Under the pieces are notes generated by a model, which ran no database searches, was not told the origin of the DNA, and saw only the letters and a program-made list of their open reading frames with translations. Shown here piece by piece: positions 6,996-14,515 of a DNA stretch of 21,534 nt. Source of the stretch: CAYOCE01 sp964402405 (lineage in GTDB: Bacteria > Pseudomonadota > Alphaproteobacteria > UBA7879); the NCBI GenBank assembly GCA_964402405.1, contig CAYOCE010000019.1:1-21534 (forward strand). Reading direction: 5' to 3'. Both the position numbers and the translations under genes were made by a program. Every line of letters starts with the position of its first letter. The stretch's first letter is position 1.

Positions 6996-7736
6996 GTGGG
7001 TTTATTTTCTTTGTTTGGCATGGAAAAACACACGTTGGAAAATGACACGTATTATTTTTTGAATTCTAGAGTCGAAAATTTTTTCTTTAATCTTGTATGC
7101 ACCCCCCATCTTTCTGATGCTTCTCATATTGATAATATTAATCAAGAATTTAAATCCCAAAGGCTCCCTTTTTGTTGGTGGATTGATGAAGATCAGGTGC
7201 CTCTAGAGGTAATAAAATATTTTCAAAATGCTGATTATGTATTTTTCGGCAAAGTTGGAGGCATGTTTTTAGATTTAAAAAACTACAAAAGCACTTTCCC
7301 TCCTTTAGATTCTAAAATTAGAATTGCCCCTATTACCAATTCAAATGCCTTTAAAGAATGGGCCTCTGTCCTAGCTACCTCTTTTGATTTTACTGAAAAC
7401 ACCCAAAATCTTTATTTGAAAAATCTATCCCGCTTTTTAGGGCAGATAGATACTTTCATTCCTATTGGGGCCTATTATGAAGATATCCTAATAGCGACAG
7501 CTTCCCTTTATATAAAAGATGGGGTTGGGGGGTTTTATAGCGAAGCCACCCTGGAGCCCTATAAAACGGAGAATGTTTGTTTGGCTCTATACCATTTTCG
7601 AGCTCAGCTATTAAAAGATCGAGGTATTCAGAAAGCCGTCATACAATCCAATCCTACAGCTATTCCGTTGGCTAAAAAAATAGGATTTCAACCAGTCATC
7701 AACTACTCCATCTATTATGCAACCCCTAATGCATAA
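6996..7736 (+). CDS. GNAT-like N-acetyltransferase, divergent
   Basis: About 246 residues. The C-terminal half has the pattern of a GNAT fold: a strand IPIGAYYEDILIATASLYI, then GVGGFYSEATLEPYKTENVCLALYHF where the acetyl-CoA pyrophosphate loop should lie, a helix, and a final AIPLAKKIGFQPVINYSIYY typical of the last GNAT motif. The usual Q/RxxGxG/A loop is degenerate here, so catalysis is uncertain. The N-terminal 120 residues are not recognised and may be a second, decayed GNAT-like domain. The start is uncertain: GTG at 6996, TTG at 7011 (ten bases after GGTGGG) or ATG at 7020 are all possible. Substrate unknown. It stands alone between an AT-rich accessory stretch and glyQS. Confidence 0.65.
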   Translation: MGLFSLFGMEKHTLENDTYYFLNSRVENFFFNLVCTPHLSDASHIDNINQEFKSQRLPFCWWIDEDQVPLEVIKYFQNADYVFFGKVGGMFLDLKNYKSTFPPLDSKIRIAPITNSNAFKEWASVLATSFDFTENTQNLYLKNLSRFLGQIDTFIPIGAYYEDILIATASLYIKDGVGGFYSEATLEPYKTENVCLALYHFRAQLLKDRGIQKAVIQSNPTAIPLAKKIGFQPVINYSIYYATPNA

Positions 7737-7784
7737 TTAATCTTATTGACCCAATGGTGAAGACACTGTAATTTTCCCATGGTG

Positions 7785-7846
7785 AACCATCTCCATGCAA
7801 GTGGAGATCCATATAAATACCACCCCGACGAAAGTCGGGTTCCAAT
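7785..7846. repeat. Two tandem REP-like hairpins
   Basis: Two short palindromes of the same design sit side by side. Copy 1 (7785-7813): flank AACC, arms ATCTCCAT (7789-7796) and GTGGAGAT (7801-7808) with loop GCAA, then CCATA. Copy 2 (7818-7845): flank ACC, arms with core CCCGAC (7824-7829) and GTCGGG (7834-7839), loop GAAA, then TCCAAT. Both have 8-position arms (copy 1 with one T-G wobble, copy 2 with one mismatch) and four-base loops, as do the copies near 18990 and 19080. They lie between the acetyltransferase stop and the glyQS promoter, where they could also act as a transcription or mRNA-stability barrier. Confidence 0.65.
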
Positions 7847-7849
7847 AGT

Positions 7850-7877
7850 TTGTAAAGAGTACAATTTAATTTAGAAT
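7850..7877 (+). promoter_or_regulatory. Probable promoter of glyQS
   Basis: TTGTAA (7850-7855), a 16-base spacer and TAGAAT (7872-7877). Transcription would start around 7884, only a few bases before the glyQ ATG at 7890, so the mRNA would have little or no leader. That agrees with the lack of a good ribosome binding site before glyQ. Confidence 0.4.
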
Positions 7878-7889
7878 AAGTAGTATATT

Positions 7890-8771
7890 ATGAATGATAC
7901 ACACTCTCTCCAAGGGATGATCCTTGGTCTTGAAAGTTTTTGGGCGCGTCAAGGATGCGCCATTTTACAACCCTATGATATGGAAATGGGGGCAGGGACA
8001 TTTCATCCTGCAACAACCCTCAGGGCCTTGGGCCCCAAGCCATGGAAGGCCGCCTACGCACAACCATCCCGCAGACCTAAGGATGGACGCTATGGGGAAA
8101 ACCCCAACCGGATGCAGCATTTTTATCAGTACCAGGTCATCATAAAACCCTCCCCTGCTAACGCTCAGGACCTTTACCTAGAAAGCCTCCGGGCCATAGG
8201 GGTGGATACGGTCCTGAATGACATTAGGTTTGTGGAAGACGACTGGGAAAGCCCAACATTGGGGGCCTGGGGCCTAGGTTGGGAAGTTTGGTGCAATGGG
8301 GCAGAAGTCAGCCAGTTCACCTATTTTCAGCAAATTGGGGGCATAGAATGTGACCCCGTGTCTTTGGAGTTGACCTATGGGGTTGAACGATTGGCCATGG
8401 TCCTGCAGAAATGTGAAAATGTTTATGATCTAAATTGGAACGGGGTAAATGGTCCCGGACGCATTACCTATGGAGATGTGTTTTTAGAATCGGAAAAACA
8501 ATTTTCGGCCTATAATTTTCAAGAATCCTCGCCTCAACTTTTATTAACGCATTTCAAGGATGCCGAAGCTGAGTGTGCTCAATTGATTGAAAAAAACCTG
8601 CCTCTACCTGCTTATGATCAATGCATCAAGGCCAGCCATCTGTTTAATTTATTGGATGCCCGGGGCGTCATTAGTGTGACGGAGCGTGCCTCTTATATCG
8701 CCCGTGTGCGAGAGCTTGCCCGTAAGTGTTTTGTCTTATGGAATGATATGGAGACAAAAAAGAATGTCTGA
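7890..8771 (+). CDS. glyQ: Glycyl-tRNA synthetase alpha subunit
   Basis: Catalytic subunit of the bacterial alpha2-beta2 class II glycyl-tRNA synthetase, which attaches glycine to tRNA-Gly in the cytosol. 293 residues, the normal length. It carries the hallmark start WARQGCAILQPYDMEMGAGT followed by FHPATTLRALGP, YAQPSRRPKDGRYGENPNR and QHFYQYQVIIKPSP, and further on WEVWCNGAEVSQFTYFQQ and ELTYGVERLAM. It overlaps glyS by 8 bases (ATG at 8764, stop at 8769-8771), which implies translational coupling for equal subunit amounts. The ribosome binding site is weak; the short distance to the proposed promoter suggests an almost leaderless message. Confidence 0.98.
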   Translation: MNDTHSLQGMILGLESFWARQGCAILQPYDMEMGAGTFHPATTLRALGPKPWKAAYAQPSRRPKDGRYGENPNRMQHFYQYQVIIKPSPANAQDLYLESLRAIGVDTVLNDIRFVEDDWESPTLGAWGLGWEVWCNGAEVSQFTYFQQIGGIECDPVSLELTYGVERLAMVLQKCENVYDLNWNGVNGPGRITYGDVFLESEKQFSAYNFQESSPQLLLTHFKDAEAECAQLIEKNLPLPAYDQCIKASHLFNLLDARGVISVTERASYIARVRELARKCFVLWNDMETKKNV

Positions 8772-10839
8772 ATTTTTATTAGAATTTTTTACGGAGGAAA
8801 TCCCTTCCCGCATGCAAAATGGAGCATGTGAGTATTTAAAAACTTTTGCAACAGATACGCTCAAATCTAAAAATATAAGCTTTGCTGATTTGAAAGGATA
8901 TGTGACCCCCAGGCGTCTCGTGTTACATATCACAGGACTTCCTTTGAAAGGCCCTGACTATACCGAGGAAAGAAAGGGGCCTAGTGTAGATGCCCCAGCA
9001 GCAGCCATTCAGGGATTCCTAAAATCCACAGGTGTTACCTTGGAACAGTGTACCCAGCAAGATATGGGCAAGAAAGGAAACTTTTTATGCGCAACCCTCC
9101 ATCACAAAGGGGAAAACACCCAGGACATATTAGCGGAACTCATTGATGGATTGATTAAAACATTCCCTTGGCCTAAATCCATGCGATGGGGGAATGCGTC
9201 ATTCATGTGGGTTAGGCCCATTAGATCCATTCTAGCCATTTTTAATGGAGAAGTTGTGCCGTACCAATTGCCTGGTCACGATGTCACCTCTAGCAACCAA
9301 ACCCAAGGACATCGGTTCATGTCCCCCCATCATTTCAAAGTGCAAGGATTTGCTGACTATGAATCTCAACTGCGAAAAAATTATGTGATTTTGGATCCAC
9401 AGGAACGCCTAAAATTAATTCAAGAACGTAGCCAGAAATTAGCAGATGCCAAAGGGTTGAAAGTCAAATTTGATCCCAAATTATTGGATGAAGTGTGCGG
9501 CCTTGTGGAATGGCCTCAACCCCTGATGGGGAAGATTGATGATCAATTCATGGACATTCCTCCTGAAGTTTTGATCACGAGTATGAAGGTGCACCAACGC
9601 TATTTATCTTTAGAGGACCAAAATGGGAAAATCGCCCCCTATTTTATTCTGATTTCCAACATGGAAACGGCAGATGATGGGGCCCAAATTGTCCAGGGAA
9701 ATGAACGCGTCCTCAGGGCACGACTATCAGATGCAGCGTTCTTCTGGAACACAGATCGGAAGAAATCTTTGATAGATTGGCATTTCCCGCTGGAAGGTCA
9801 GATTTTTCATGAAAAGCTGGGAACCATGGCGGAAAAGGTTTTCCGGGTGGGGGATTTGGTTGATCTATTAGTACCTGATGAAAAGCAAAGAACCTTAGCC
9901 TATGCCGCTGCCCGTATCTCTAAGGCTGATTTGATGACAGGAATGGTGGGGGAATTCCCAGAGTTGCAAGGCATCATGGGGGGATATTATGCTCTGCATG
10001 AAGGCTTTGAACCCGAGGTTGCAGCGGCCATCCGCGATCAATATAAACCCGCTGGCCCTAATGATTCTGTGCCCCAGGGAGAAATCTCCCAAGCGCTCGC
10101 GCTAGCAGACAAGATCGATAGCCTTGTGGGATTTTTTGCCGTGGGCATTGAACCCTCCAGTTCCAAGGACCCATATGCCCTCAGGCGTCATGCCTTGGGG
10201 ATTATTCGAATCATTTTGGAAAACAAAATATCCATGGATTTGCGGCCTGTTTTACAAGCCGCCTATAAACTCCTAAAGGTGAAAAAGAACCCTGTGGACC
10301 AAGTCATGAAATCCTTGGATACCTTCTTGAGTGATAGGTTGCGCGTCTATCTAAAGGCAGCAGGATACCCCCATAATCATGTATCTGCTGTTTTAGGAGA
10401 CAGCTTGGAATCTGGAAATCTGCTACATATTTTATTGAAGCTGCAGGCCTTTTCAGACCTACTAAATACAGCTGATGGGGATAGCTTGATCCTAACGTAC
10501 AAACGGGCAGCTGGGATTGTGAAGGATGCGGAATCCAAAACAAAATCAGTCATTGGAACAGAGGTGAATAGTGACTTGCTTGTGGAAAATGCTGAAAAGA
10601 AACTGTACCAAGAATTGGTTTCGGTCAATCAAGATCTGAAAAAACTTTTGGACAATGCGCATCCCGATTTTAAAGCGGCGATGACCTTGATTTCAAAACT
10701 AAGACCCACGATTGATACTTTTTTCGAGGAAGTAACGGTTCAAAGTCAAGATGCTGCCCTTACCCAAAACAGGCTGAAATTGCTGTCCTTCCTGCGTCAA
10801 ATTTTTCATAAAATTGCTAATTTCGGGGAGTTGGTTTGA
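8764..10839 (+). CDS. glyS: Glycyl-tRNA synthetase beta subunit
   Basis: tRNA-binding beta subunit that partners with GlyQ. From the ATG at 8764 it has 691 residues, the usual length. It begins SEFLLEFFTEEIPSRM, then has KGPSVDAP, the MRWG segment and FVRP-like FMWVRPIRSI, ADLMTGMVGEFPELQGIMGG, and the conserved DPYALRRHALGIIRI. The C-terminal part (about 560-690) is the DALR-type anticodon-binding domain. The frame is open upstream to 8686 within glyQ, but SEFLLEFFTEEIP is the recognised family N-terminus, and GGAGA stands nine bases before this ATG. It converges on priA with 25 bases between stops and no obvious terminator. Confidence 0.98.
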   Translation: MSEFLLEFFTEEIPSRMQNGACEYLKTFATDTLKSKNISFADLKGYVTPRRLVLHITGLPLKGPDYTEERKGPSVDAPAAAIQGFLKSTGVTLEQCTQQDMGKKGNFLCATLHHKGENTQDILAELIDGLIKTFPWPKSMRWGNASFMWVRPIRSILAIFNGEVVPYQLPGHDVTSSNQTQGHRFMSPHHFKVQGFADYESQLRKNYVILDPQERLKLIQERSQKLADAKGLKVKFDPKLLDEVCGLVEWPQPLMGKIDDQFMDIPPEVLITSMKVHQRYLSLEDQNGKIAPYFILISNMETADDGAQIVQGNERVLRARLSDAAFFWNTDRKKSLIDWHFPLEGQIFHEKLGTMAEKVFRVGDLVDLLVPDEKQRTLAYAAARISKADLMTGMVGEFPELQGIMGGYYALHEGFEPEVAAAIRDQYKPAGPNDSVPQGEISQALALADKIDSLVGFFAVGIEPSSSKDPYALRRHALGIIRIILENKISMDLRPVLQAAYKLLKVKKNPVDQVMKSLDTFLSDRLRVYLKAAGYPHNHVSAVLGDSLESGNLLHILLKLQAFSDLLNTADGDSLILTYKRAAGIVKDAESKTKSVIGTEVNSDLLVENAEKKLYQELVSVNQDLKKLLDNAHPDFKAAMTLISKLRPTIDTFFEEVTVQSQDAALTQNRLKLLSFLRQIFHKIANFGELV

Positions 10840-10864
10840 TAGCAGACTAGTGAAGAGAACTTTC

Positions 10865-12823
10865 CTACAGAAAACTATAGGGATCTATATCGATTTGGAT
10901 TTTGATATCTTTGGGTAAAGACACCCCTTCTACCCAATTCCTGAGGATGGTTTGGATATGGATATTTTTAGGGAAATGCACCAAATATCTAAATCGATAC
11001 CATCCCCCCAACTTATAAAGAGGCGCAGGTGCAGGCCCTAGAACAGTAACGTCTGAAAACCGGGGGGTTTTACTGGAGAGAATTTTTAGCAGATCCCTCC
11101 CCTTTTCCTCGGATTTGCACGATATAATCAGCGCCGCCAAACGACCAAAGGGAGGCATCATCATGGGACGACGGTTGCTCAACTCAAGATCTATAAACGC
11201 CGCCCGATCCTGGGACACGATTGTTTGCAGCAACGGATTCTCAGGCGTATAGGATTGCAGTAACACATACCCCTTGTCCTCCACGCGCCCTGCACGACCT
11301 GCAACCTGATGAAGCAACTGATAGGTGCGTTCTGCCGCGCGCAAGTCTCCTCCATTCATCCCTAGATCTGCATCCACCACGCCCACTAAGGTGAGTTTTG
11401 GGAAATGATGCCCCTTGGCAATTGCCTGAGTTCCAATGATAATTTGAGTCTTCCCAGATTCAATATCAGAAAAAGCTTGATCCCGGGATTTTGCGGAATC
11501 AAGGGTGTCACTGGTCATGATCAAAATATTTGCCTCTGGAAAAATTTCTGTAACCTCTTCCGCAAGGCGCTCGACCCCTGGACCATAGGGGATTAAGGTA
11601 TCCAACTCTTGGCACTGAGGACACGTTTTGGGGTATTTCAGCGTATGCCCACAATGATGACACAGCAGATGATTTTGATATTTATGATACACCAACCACG
11701 AGCTACAATCATGGCAGATCATATGATGTCCACACCCATTACACACAATCAAAGGAGCATAGCCACGTCTATTCAAATAGAGCAAAACCTGCTGACCTTT
11801 ATCTTGGATGGTGGTGCGAATAGCATCTTCCAAAGGTTTTGAAATCCATTTGCCTTTGGACATTTTTAAAGGTCGCATGTCAATAATACTAATATCTGGC
11901 AGGGATGCCTTACCATATCGTTGGGGGAGCTCCAGGTGCTGATAGCGTCCTTCCATCACATTATGCCATGTCTCTAGGGAGGGAGTTGCAGTCGAAAGAA
12001 TCACAGGGACATTTTCCAGATGCGCTCTTAAGATTGCCATATCTCGGGCATTATAAAACACGCCGGATTCTTGCTTATAAGATCCATCGTGCTCTTCGTC
12101 CACAATGATCAATCCCAGTTTTGAAAAGGGGAGAAACAGGGCAGACCTGGCCCCCACCACCACCTGTGCATCACCCTTCAATACATCCTGCCAATCCTTG
12201 GGACGATTTGATACTAATGTATCCGAATGCCAAACCACGGGATCAAATCCAAAACGTTCGTGAAACCGCATCAGCCATTGACGACTCAGGGCAATCTCCG
12301 GAAGCAATACCAAGGTTTGTTTTCCCTGATGAATGGCCTCTGCAATGGCCTCAAAATAGACCTCTGTTTTTCCAGACCCTGTCACCCCATCTAACACAAA
12401 AGGCGCATACTTGGCCTGATCAACAGCGTTGCGCAATAGTGTAGCCGCCTTATCTTGATCATCTGACAGAGAGACCAATTTTTCCGCAATAATCAACGCT
12501 TTCTTTTCTTTGGATTTTTTGATTTTTAAGTATTTTGGATTGAAGCATAATTTCAGCACCAACCCTTTGGGGGCAAGGGTATAGCTGGCGACTTTCTGGA
12601 TAAACTGAATCATTTTGGGGGGAAGAAAAAATCCCTCAATCTTGTGATCAATAGATTTCAATTTCTTGTGGGGGCTACTGTCTTTGATTCCCCACACAAC
12701 ACCCGTCAGAATACGTCCCTGAAAGGAGACTTCTACAAAGTCTCCCAGGACTATGTCTGATGACTCAGTCATATAATCAAACGTCTGATCAAAAGGCAGT
12801 GGTAATAATATTTCCAGAATCAA
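10865..12823 (-). CDS. priA: Primosomal replication restart helicase PriA
   Basis: Superfamily 2 3'-5' helicase that recognises stalled forks and reloads the replicative helicase. 652 residues, somewhat shorter than the 732 of E. coli PriA. Walker A is GVTGSGKT (146-153) and the DEEH box 242-245. Eight cysteines at about 361, 364, 370, 373, 388, 391, 401 and 404 form the two zinc-binding CxxC pairs typical of PriA, and the helicase motif QVAGRAGR is intact. The N-terminal 3'-DNA-binding domain (LPLPFDQTFDYM) is present but short. The start is TTG at 12823, preceded by AGGA; family alignment from the first residues supports it and no upstream ATG is in frame. It lies downstream of the DUF234 ATPase on the same strand, 93 bases away. 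Confidence 0.97.
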   Translation of the reverse strand: MILEILLPLPFDQTFDYMTESSDIVLGDFVEVSFQGRILTGVVWGIKDSSPHKKLKSIDHKIEGFFLPPKMIQFIQKVASYTLAPKGLVLKLCFNPKYLKIKKSKEKKALIIAEKLVSLSDDQDKAATLLRNAVDQAKYAPFVLDGVTGSGKTEVYFEAIAEAIHQGKQTLVLLPEIALSRQWLMRFHERFGFDPVVWHSDTLVSNRPKDWQDVLKGDAQVVVGARSALFLPFSKLGLIIVDEEHDGSYKQESGVFYNARDMAILRAHLENVPVILSTATPSLETWHNVMEGRYQHLELPQRYGKASLPDISIIDMRPLKMSKGKWISKPLEDAIRTTIQDKGQQVLLYLNRRGYAPLIVCNGCGHHMICHDCSSWLVYHKYQNHLLCHHCGHTLKYPKTCPQCQELDTLIPYGPGVERLAEEVTEIFPEANILIMTSDTLDSAKSRDQAFSDIESGKTQIIIGTQAIAKGHHFPKLTLVGVVDADLGMNGGDLRAAERTYQLLHQVAGRAGRVEDKGYVLLQSYTPENPLLQTIVSQDRAAFIDLELSNRRPMMMPPFGRLAALIISCKSEEKGRDLLKILSSKTPRFSDVTVLGPAPAPLYKLGGWYRFRYLVHFPKNIHIQTILRNWVEGVSLPKDIKIQIDIDPYSFL

Positions 12824-12851
12824 CGACAGGCATCCTACAAAAAAGTTTAAG

Positions 12852-12878
12852 AAAAATCATCATACCCCTATGATTTTT
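12852..12878 (-). terminator. AT-rich hairpin between the DUF234 ATPase and priA, possible weak terminator
   Basis: AAAAATCAT (12852-12860) and ATGATTTTT (12870-12878) form a perfect 9-bp stem around a nine-base loop. On the minus strand it follows the ATPase stop by about 40 bases and is followed by CTTAAAC and a T-rich run. The stem has only two G-C pairs at most, so its terminator strength is doubtful; it could separate the ATPase transcript from priA. Confidence 0.35.
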
Positions 12879-12916
12879 ACAGCGCAATCCTCTTGGCTGG
12901 GATACCAGAACTACAT

Positions 12917-14356
12917 CTAAAAAAGATCTTTTAAAGTAACGGTGTGATGCACCAGCTCGTCTGACCAAGCATTTTGTTTAAGACCAGATGCCGTTATCAT
13001 GGCAAAGAAAATTTGTTTAGGCTCTTTTAAAGATTTCTCTAGCACATCTCCTTTATTAATCAAAACTTTTGCATAGGATTTATCAATAACAAAGGGCTGA
13101 GACGTATATTTTATTTCACATAAAGAAATAGCCCCATCATCCCGATCCAGAAGTAAATCTATCTCGGTCCCCTCTTCTTTATCCCCCCTATAGGCCCAAT
13201 GACCTACAAAACAGCCAATGCCCTCAAGTCCAAGCGCTTTAATAATCTTATCTACGTGCTTATAGCAAACAGTTTCAAAAGAATACCCAGCCCATGAGAA
13301 AAATAAAGCCGTCTTGGAAATTCGCGTCCAATAATCAGCCCCTTTGGGCAATTCTTTTCCCTCCACCAAATCCCCAATCCATCTCAAATAAAATAAGGTA
13401 TACTCATCAATCACCCGATAATAGTGATCTCTTTTCTTACGTTCATACGGCAAAAATCGTTGAATGAATCCTGCAGCTTCTAACTCAGTTAGTCGCTCTT
13501 TAAAACGACCCCCTGTTTTCTTTCCTACTTTTTTGACCAATTCCGAAAAGGAAATACCATAATGTCTCTGAGCAATTTCTTTAACAATATGAAGATTCAG
13601 TTCTGCAGCATCAAATAAGGATTGGAATAATCGATTAAACTCAGTATAAAGAAGGCCTTCCTTTTTAAAACATATATCATTAATATTTTGAGCAATAGAT
13701 TTGGTAGAATCAAGTTGATTTAGATAATAAGGAACTCCACCCATAACCATATAAAGATCTAAAACTTGTTTTTCTGTTAGCTTAATTTTCTTTTGATCAA
13801 GAAATTCTTTCGTCTCTGAAAGTACAAAGGGTTCCAGGCGAAGCACGCGTGTGACTCGATTATGAAGACCTCCCTTAGCATTAATCAGATGAGAAAGCAT
13901 CCAAGAAGCAGCAGATCCACAAACAATGAGCTTAACATTAGGATATTTATTCCACTGAGTATTCCAAAAATAATCTAGATTTTGAACCAGATTAGATTTA
14001 GGACTTGCAAGCCACGGAAGCTCATCAAAAAAAAGAATGATTTTTTTATGAGGATGTTTTTTAATTTCTTGAGTTAAGAGGTCAAAAGCTTCCCTCCAAT
14101 TTTTAGGAACTCTTAAAGGAATTCCTGGATAAAAAACGTCTCCAAAACTTTGGATAAAATTCAGAAGTTGATCTCCCATTCTCCCATCTTTTGTCCCTGT
14201 ACATTCGAAATAAAGACCTCTATGTGCAAGGTACTGTTGTATCATATATGTTTTTCCAACACGCCTACGACCATAGACTGTCACAAACTCTGCTTGCTCA
14301 GAGGAAAGCATTTTCTCAAGAATAATTTTTTCTTTTTCTCGCCCAATCAGATTCAT
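12917..14356 (-). CDS. AAA ATPase with C-terminal DUF234 nuclease-like domain
   Basis: 479 residues in the ATPase_2 plus DUF234 architecture. Walker A is GRRRVGKT (29-36) and Walker B FFDELPW (109-115), with a sensor-like VCGSAASWM (about 145-153). A winged-helix-like segment follows (about 257-305: HYGISFSELVKKVG through LEAAGFIQRF). The C-terminal part contains a PD-(D/E)xK-type triad pattern, Asp400 in TEIDLLLDR, Glu414 and Lys416 in CEIKYT, the restriction-endonuclease-like fold described for this domain. The biological role of the family is unsettled; DNA binding by the winged helix is plausible. Start: GGAG seven bases before the ATG. Its gene is more AT-rich than priA and uvrB, which flank it, suggesting it is an acquired insert. 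Two long palindromes overlap its promoter, hinting at autoregulation. Confidence 0.85.
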   Translation of the reverse strand: MNLIGREKEKIILEKMLSSEQAEFVTVYGRRRVGKTYMIQQYLAHRGLYFECTGTKDGRMGDQLLNFIQSFGDVFYPGIPLRVPKNWREAFDLLTQEIKKHPHKKIILFFDELPWLASPKSNLVQNLDYFWNTQWNKYPNVKLIVCGSAASWMLSHLINAKGGLHNRVTRVLRLEPFVLSETKEFLDQKKIKLTEKQVLDLYMVMGGVPYYLNQLDSTKSIAQNINDICFKKEGLLYTEFNRLFQSLFDAAELNLHIVKEIAQRHYGISFSELVKKVGKKTGGRFKERLTELEAAGFIQRFLPYERKKRDHYYRVIDEYTLFYLRWIGDLVEGKELPKGADYWTRISKTALFFSWAGYSFETVCYKHVDKIIKALGLEGIGCFVGHWAYRGDKEEGTEIDLLLDRDDGAISLCEIKYTSQPFVIDKSYAKVLINKGDVLEKSLKEPKQIFFAMITASGLKQNAWSDELVHHTVTLKDLF

Positions 14357-14366
14357 TTAGAACTCC

Positions 14367-14409
14367 AAGTTATTGCCGCTTATAAACATACTATAAACGG
14401 CAATAACTT
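14367..14409. repeat. Long palindrome 1, proximal to the DUF234 ATPase
   Basis: The left arm (14367-14384, AAGTTATTGCCGCTTATA) pairs with the right arm (14392-14409) over 18 positions with one mismatch (right arm reads AAACGG where AAGCGG would pair), around the seven-base loop AACATAC. It contains the -10 box of the minus-strand promoter (14390-14395) in its loop and right arm. It is a near copy of the palindrome at 14422-14460. Confidence 0.9.
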
Positions 14410-14418
14410 TTTTGTAAA
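14390..14418 (-). promoter_or_regulatory. Promoter of the DUF234 ATPase
   Basis: On the minus strand TTTACA (14418-14413), a 17-base spacer and TATAGT (14395-14390). Transcription would begin near 14383, so the leader of about 27 bases holds half of palindrome 1 and the GGAG site. The -35 overlaps the -35 of the opposite promoter (14412-14417). Confidence 0.55.
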
Positions 14419-14439
14419 TAACTTATTGCCGCTTATAAA
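14412..14439 (+). promoter_or_regulatory. Candidate promoter of uvrB, facing away from the ATPase promoter
   Basis: TTGTAA (14412-14417), a 16-base spacer and TATAAA (14434-14439), which lies at the inner end of the left arm and in the loop of palindrome 2. Transcription would start near 14446, leaving a leader of about 70 bases before uvrB. The -35 shares bases with that of the ATPase promoter, so the two could not be used simultaneously. Confidence 0.4.
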
Positions 14440-14460
14440 GATACTATAAGCGGCAATAAG
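14422..14460. repeat. Long palindrome 2, proximal to uvrB
   Basis: Perfect 16-bp arms, CTTATTGCCGCTTATA (14422-14437) and its exact complement (14445-14460), around the loop AAGATAC. Relative to palindrome 1 the arms are the same apart from the outermost bases and one arm base, and the loop differs at one position. A G-rich run (GGGGGAT) follows. There is no T-run, so this is not a terminator for either side. Confidence 0.92.
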
Positions 14461-14515
14461 GGGGATGGGTATGCCAGATAAAAATACTCTTGACTCTTAA
14501 AGTAGCCCCCCTAGA

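Noticed and set aside
8686..8763. 26-codon extension of glyS into glyQ
   Set aside because: The recognised GlyS N-terminus starts at ATG 8764, which has a ribosome binding site.
12121..12444. Plus-strand ORF of 107 codons inside priA
   Set aside because: Proline-rich nonsense translation antisense to the conserved helicase region of priA.
14150..14449. Plus-strand ORF of 99 codons antisense to the ATPase start and running through palindrome 1
   Set aside because: It overlaps a well-supported gene on the other strand, has no ribosome binding site and resembles no protein; it is a shadow frame.
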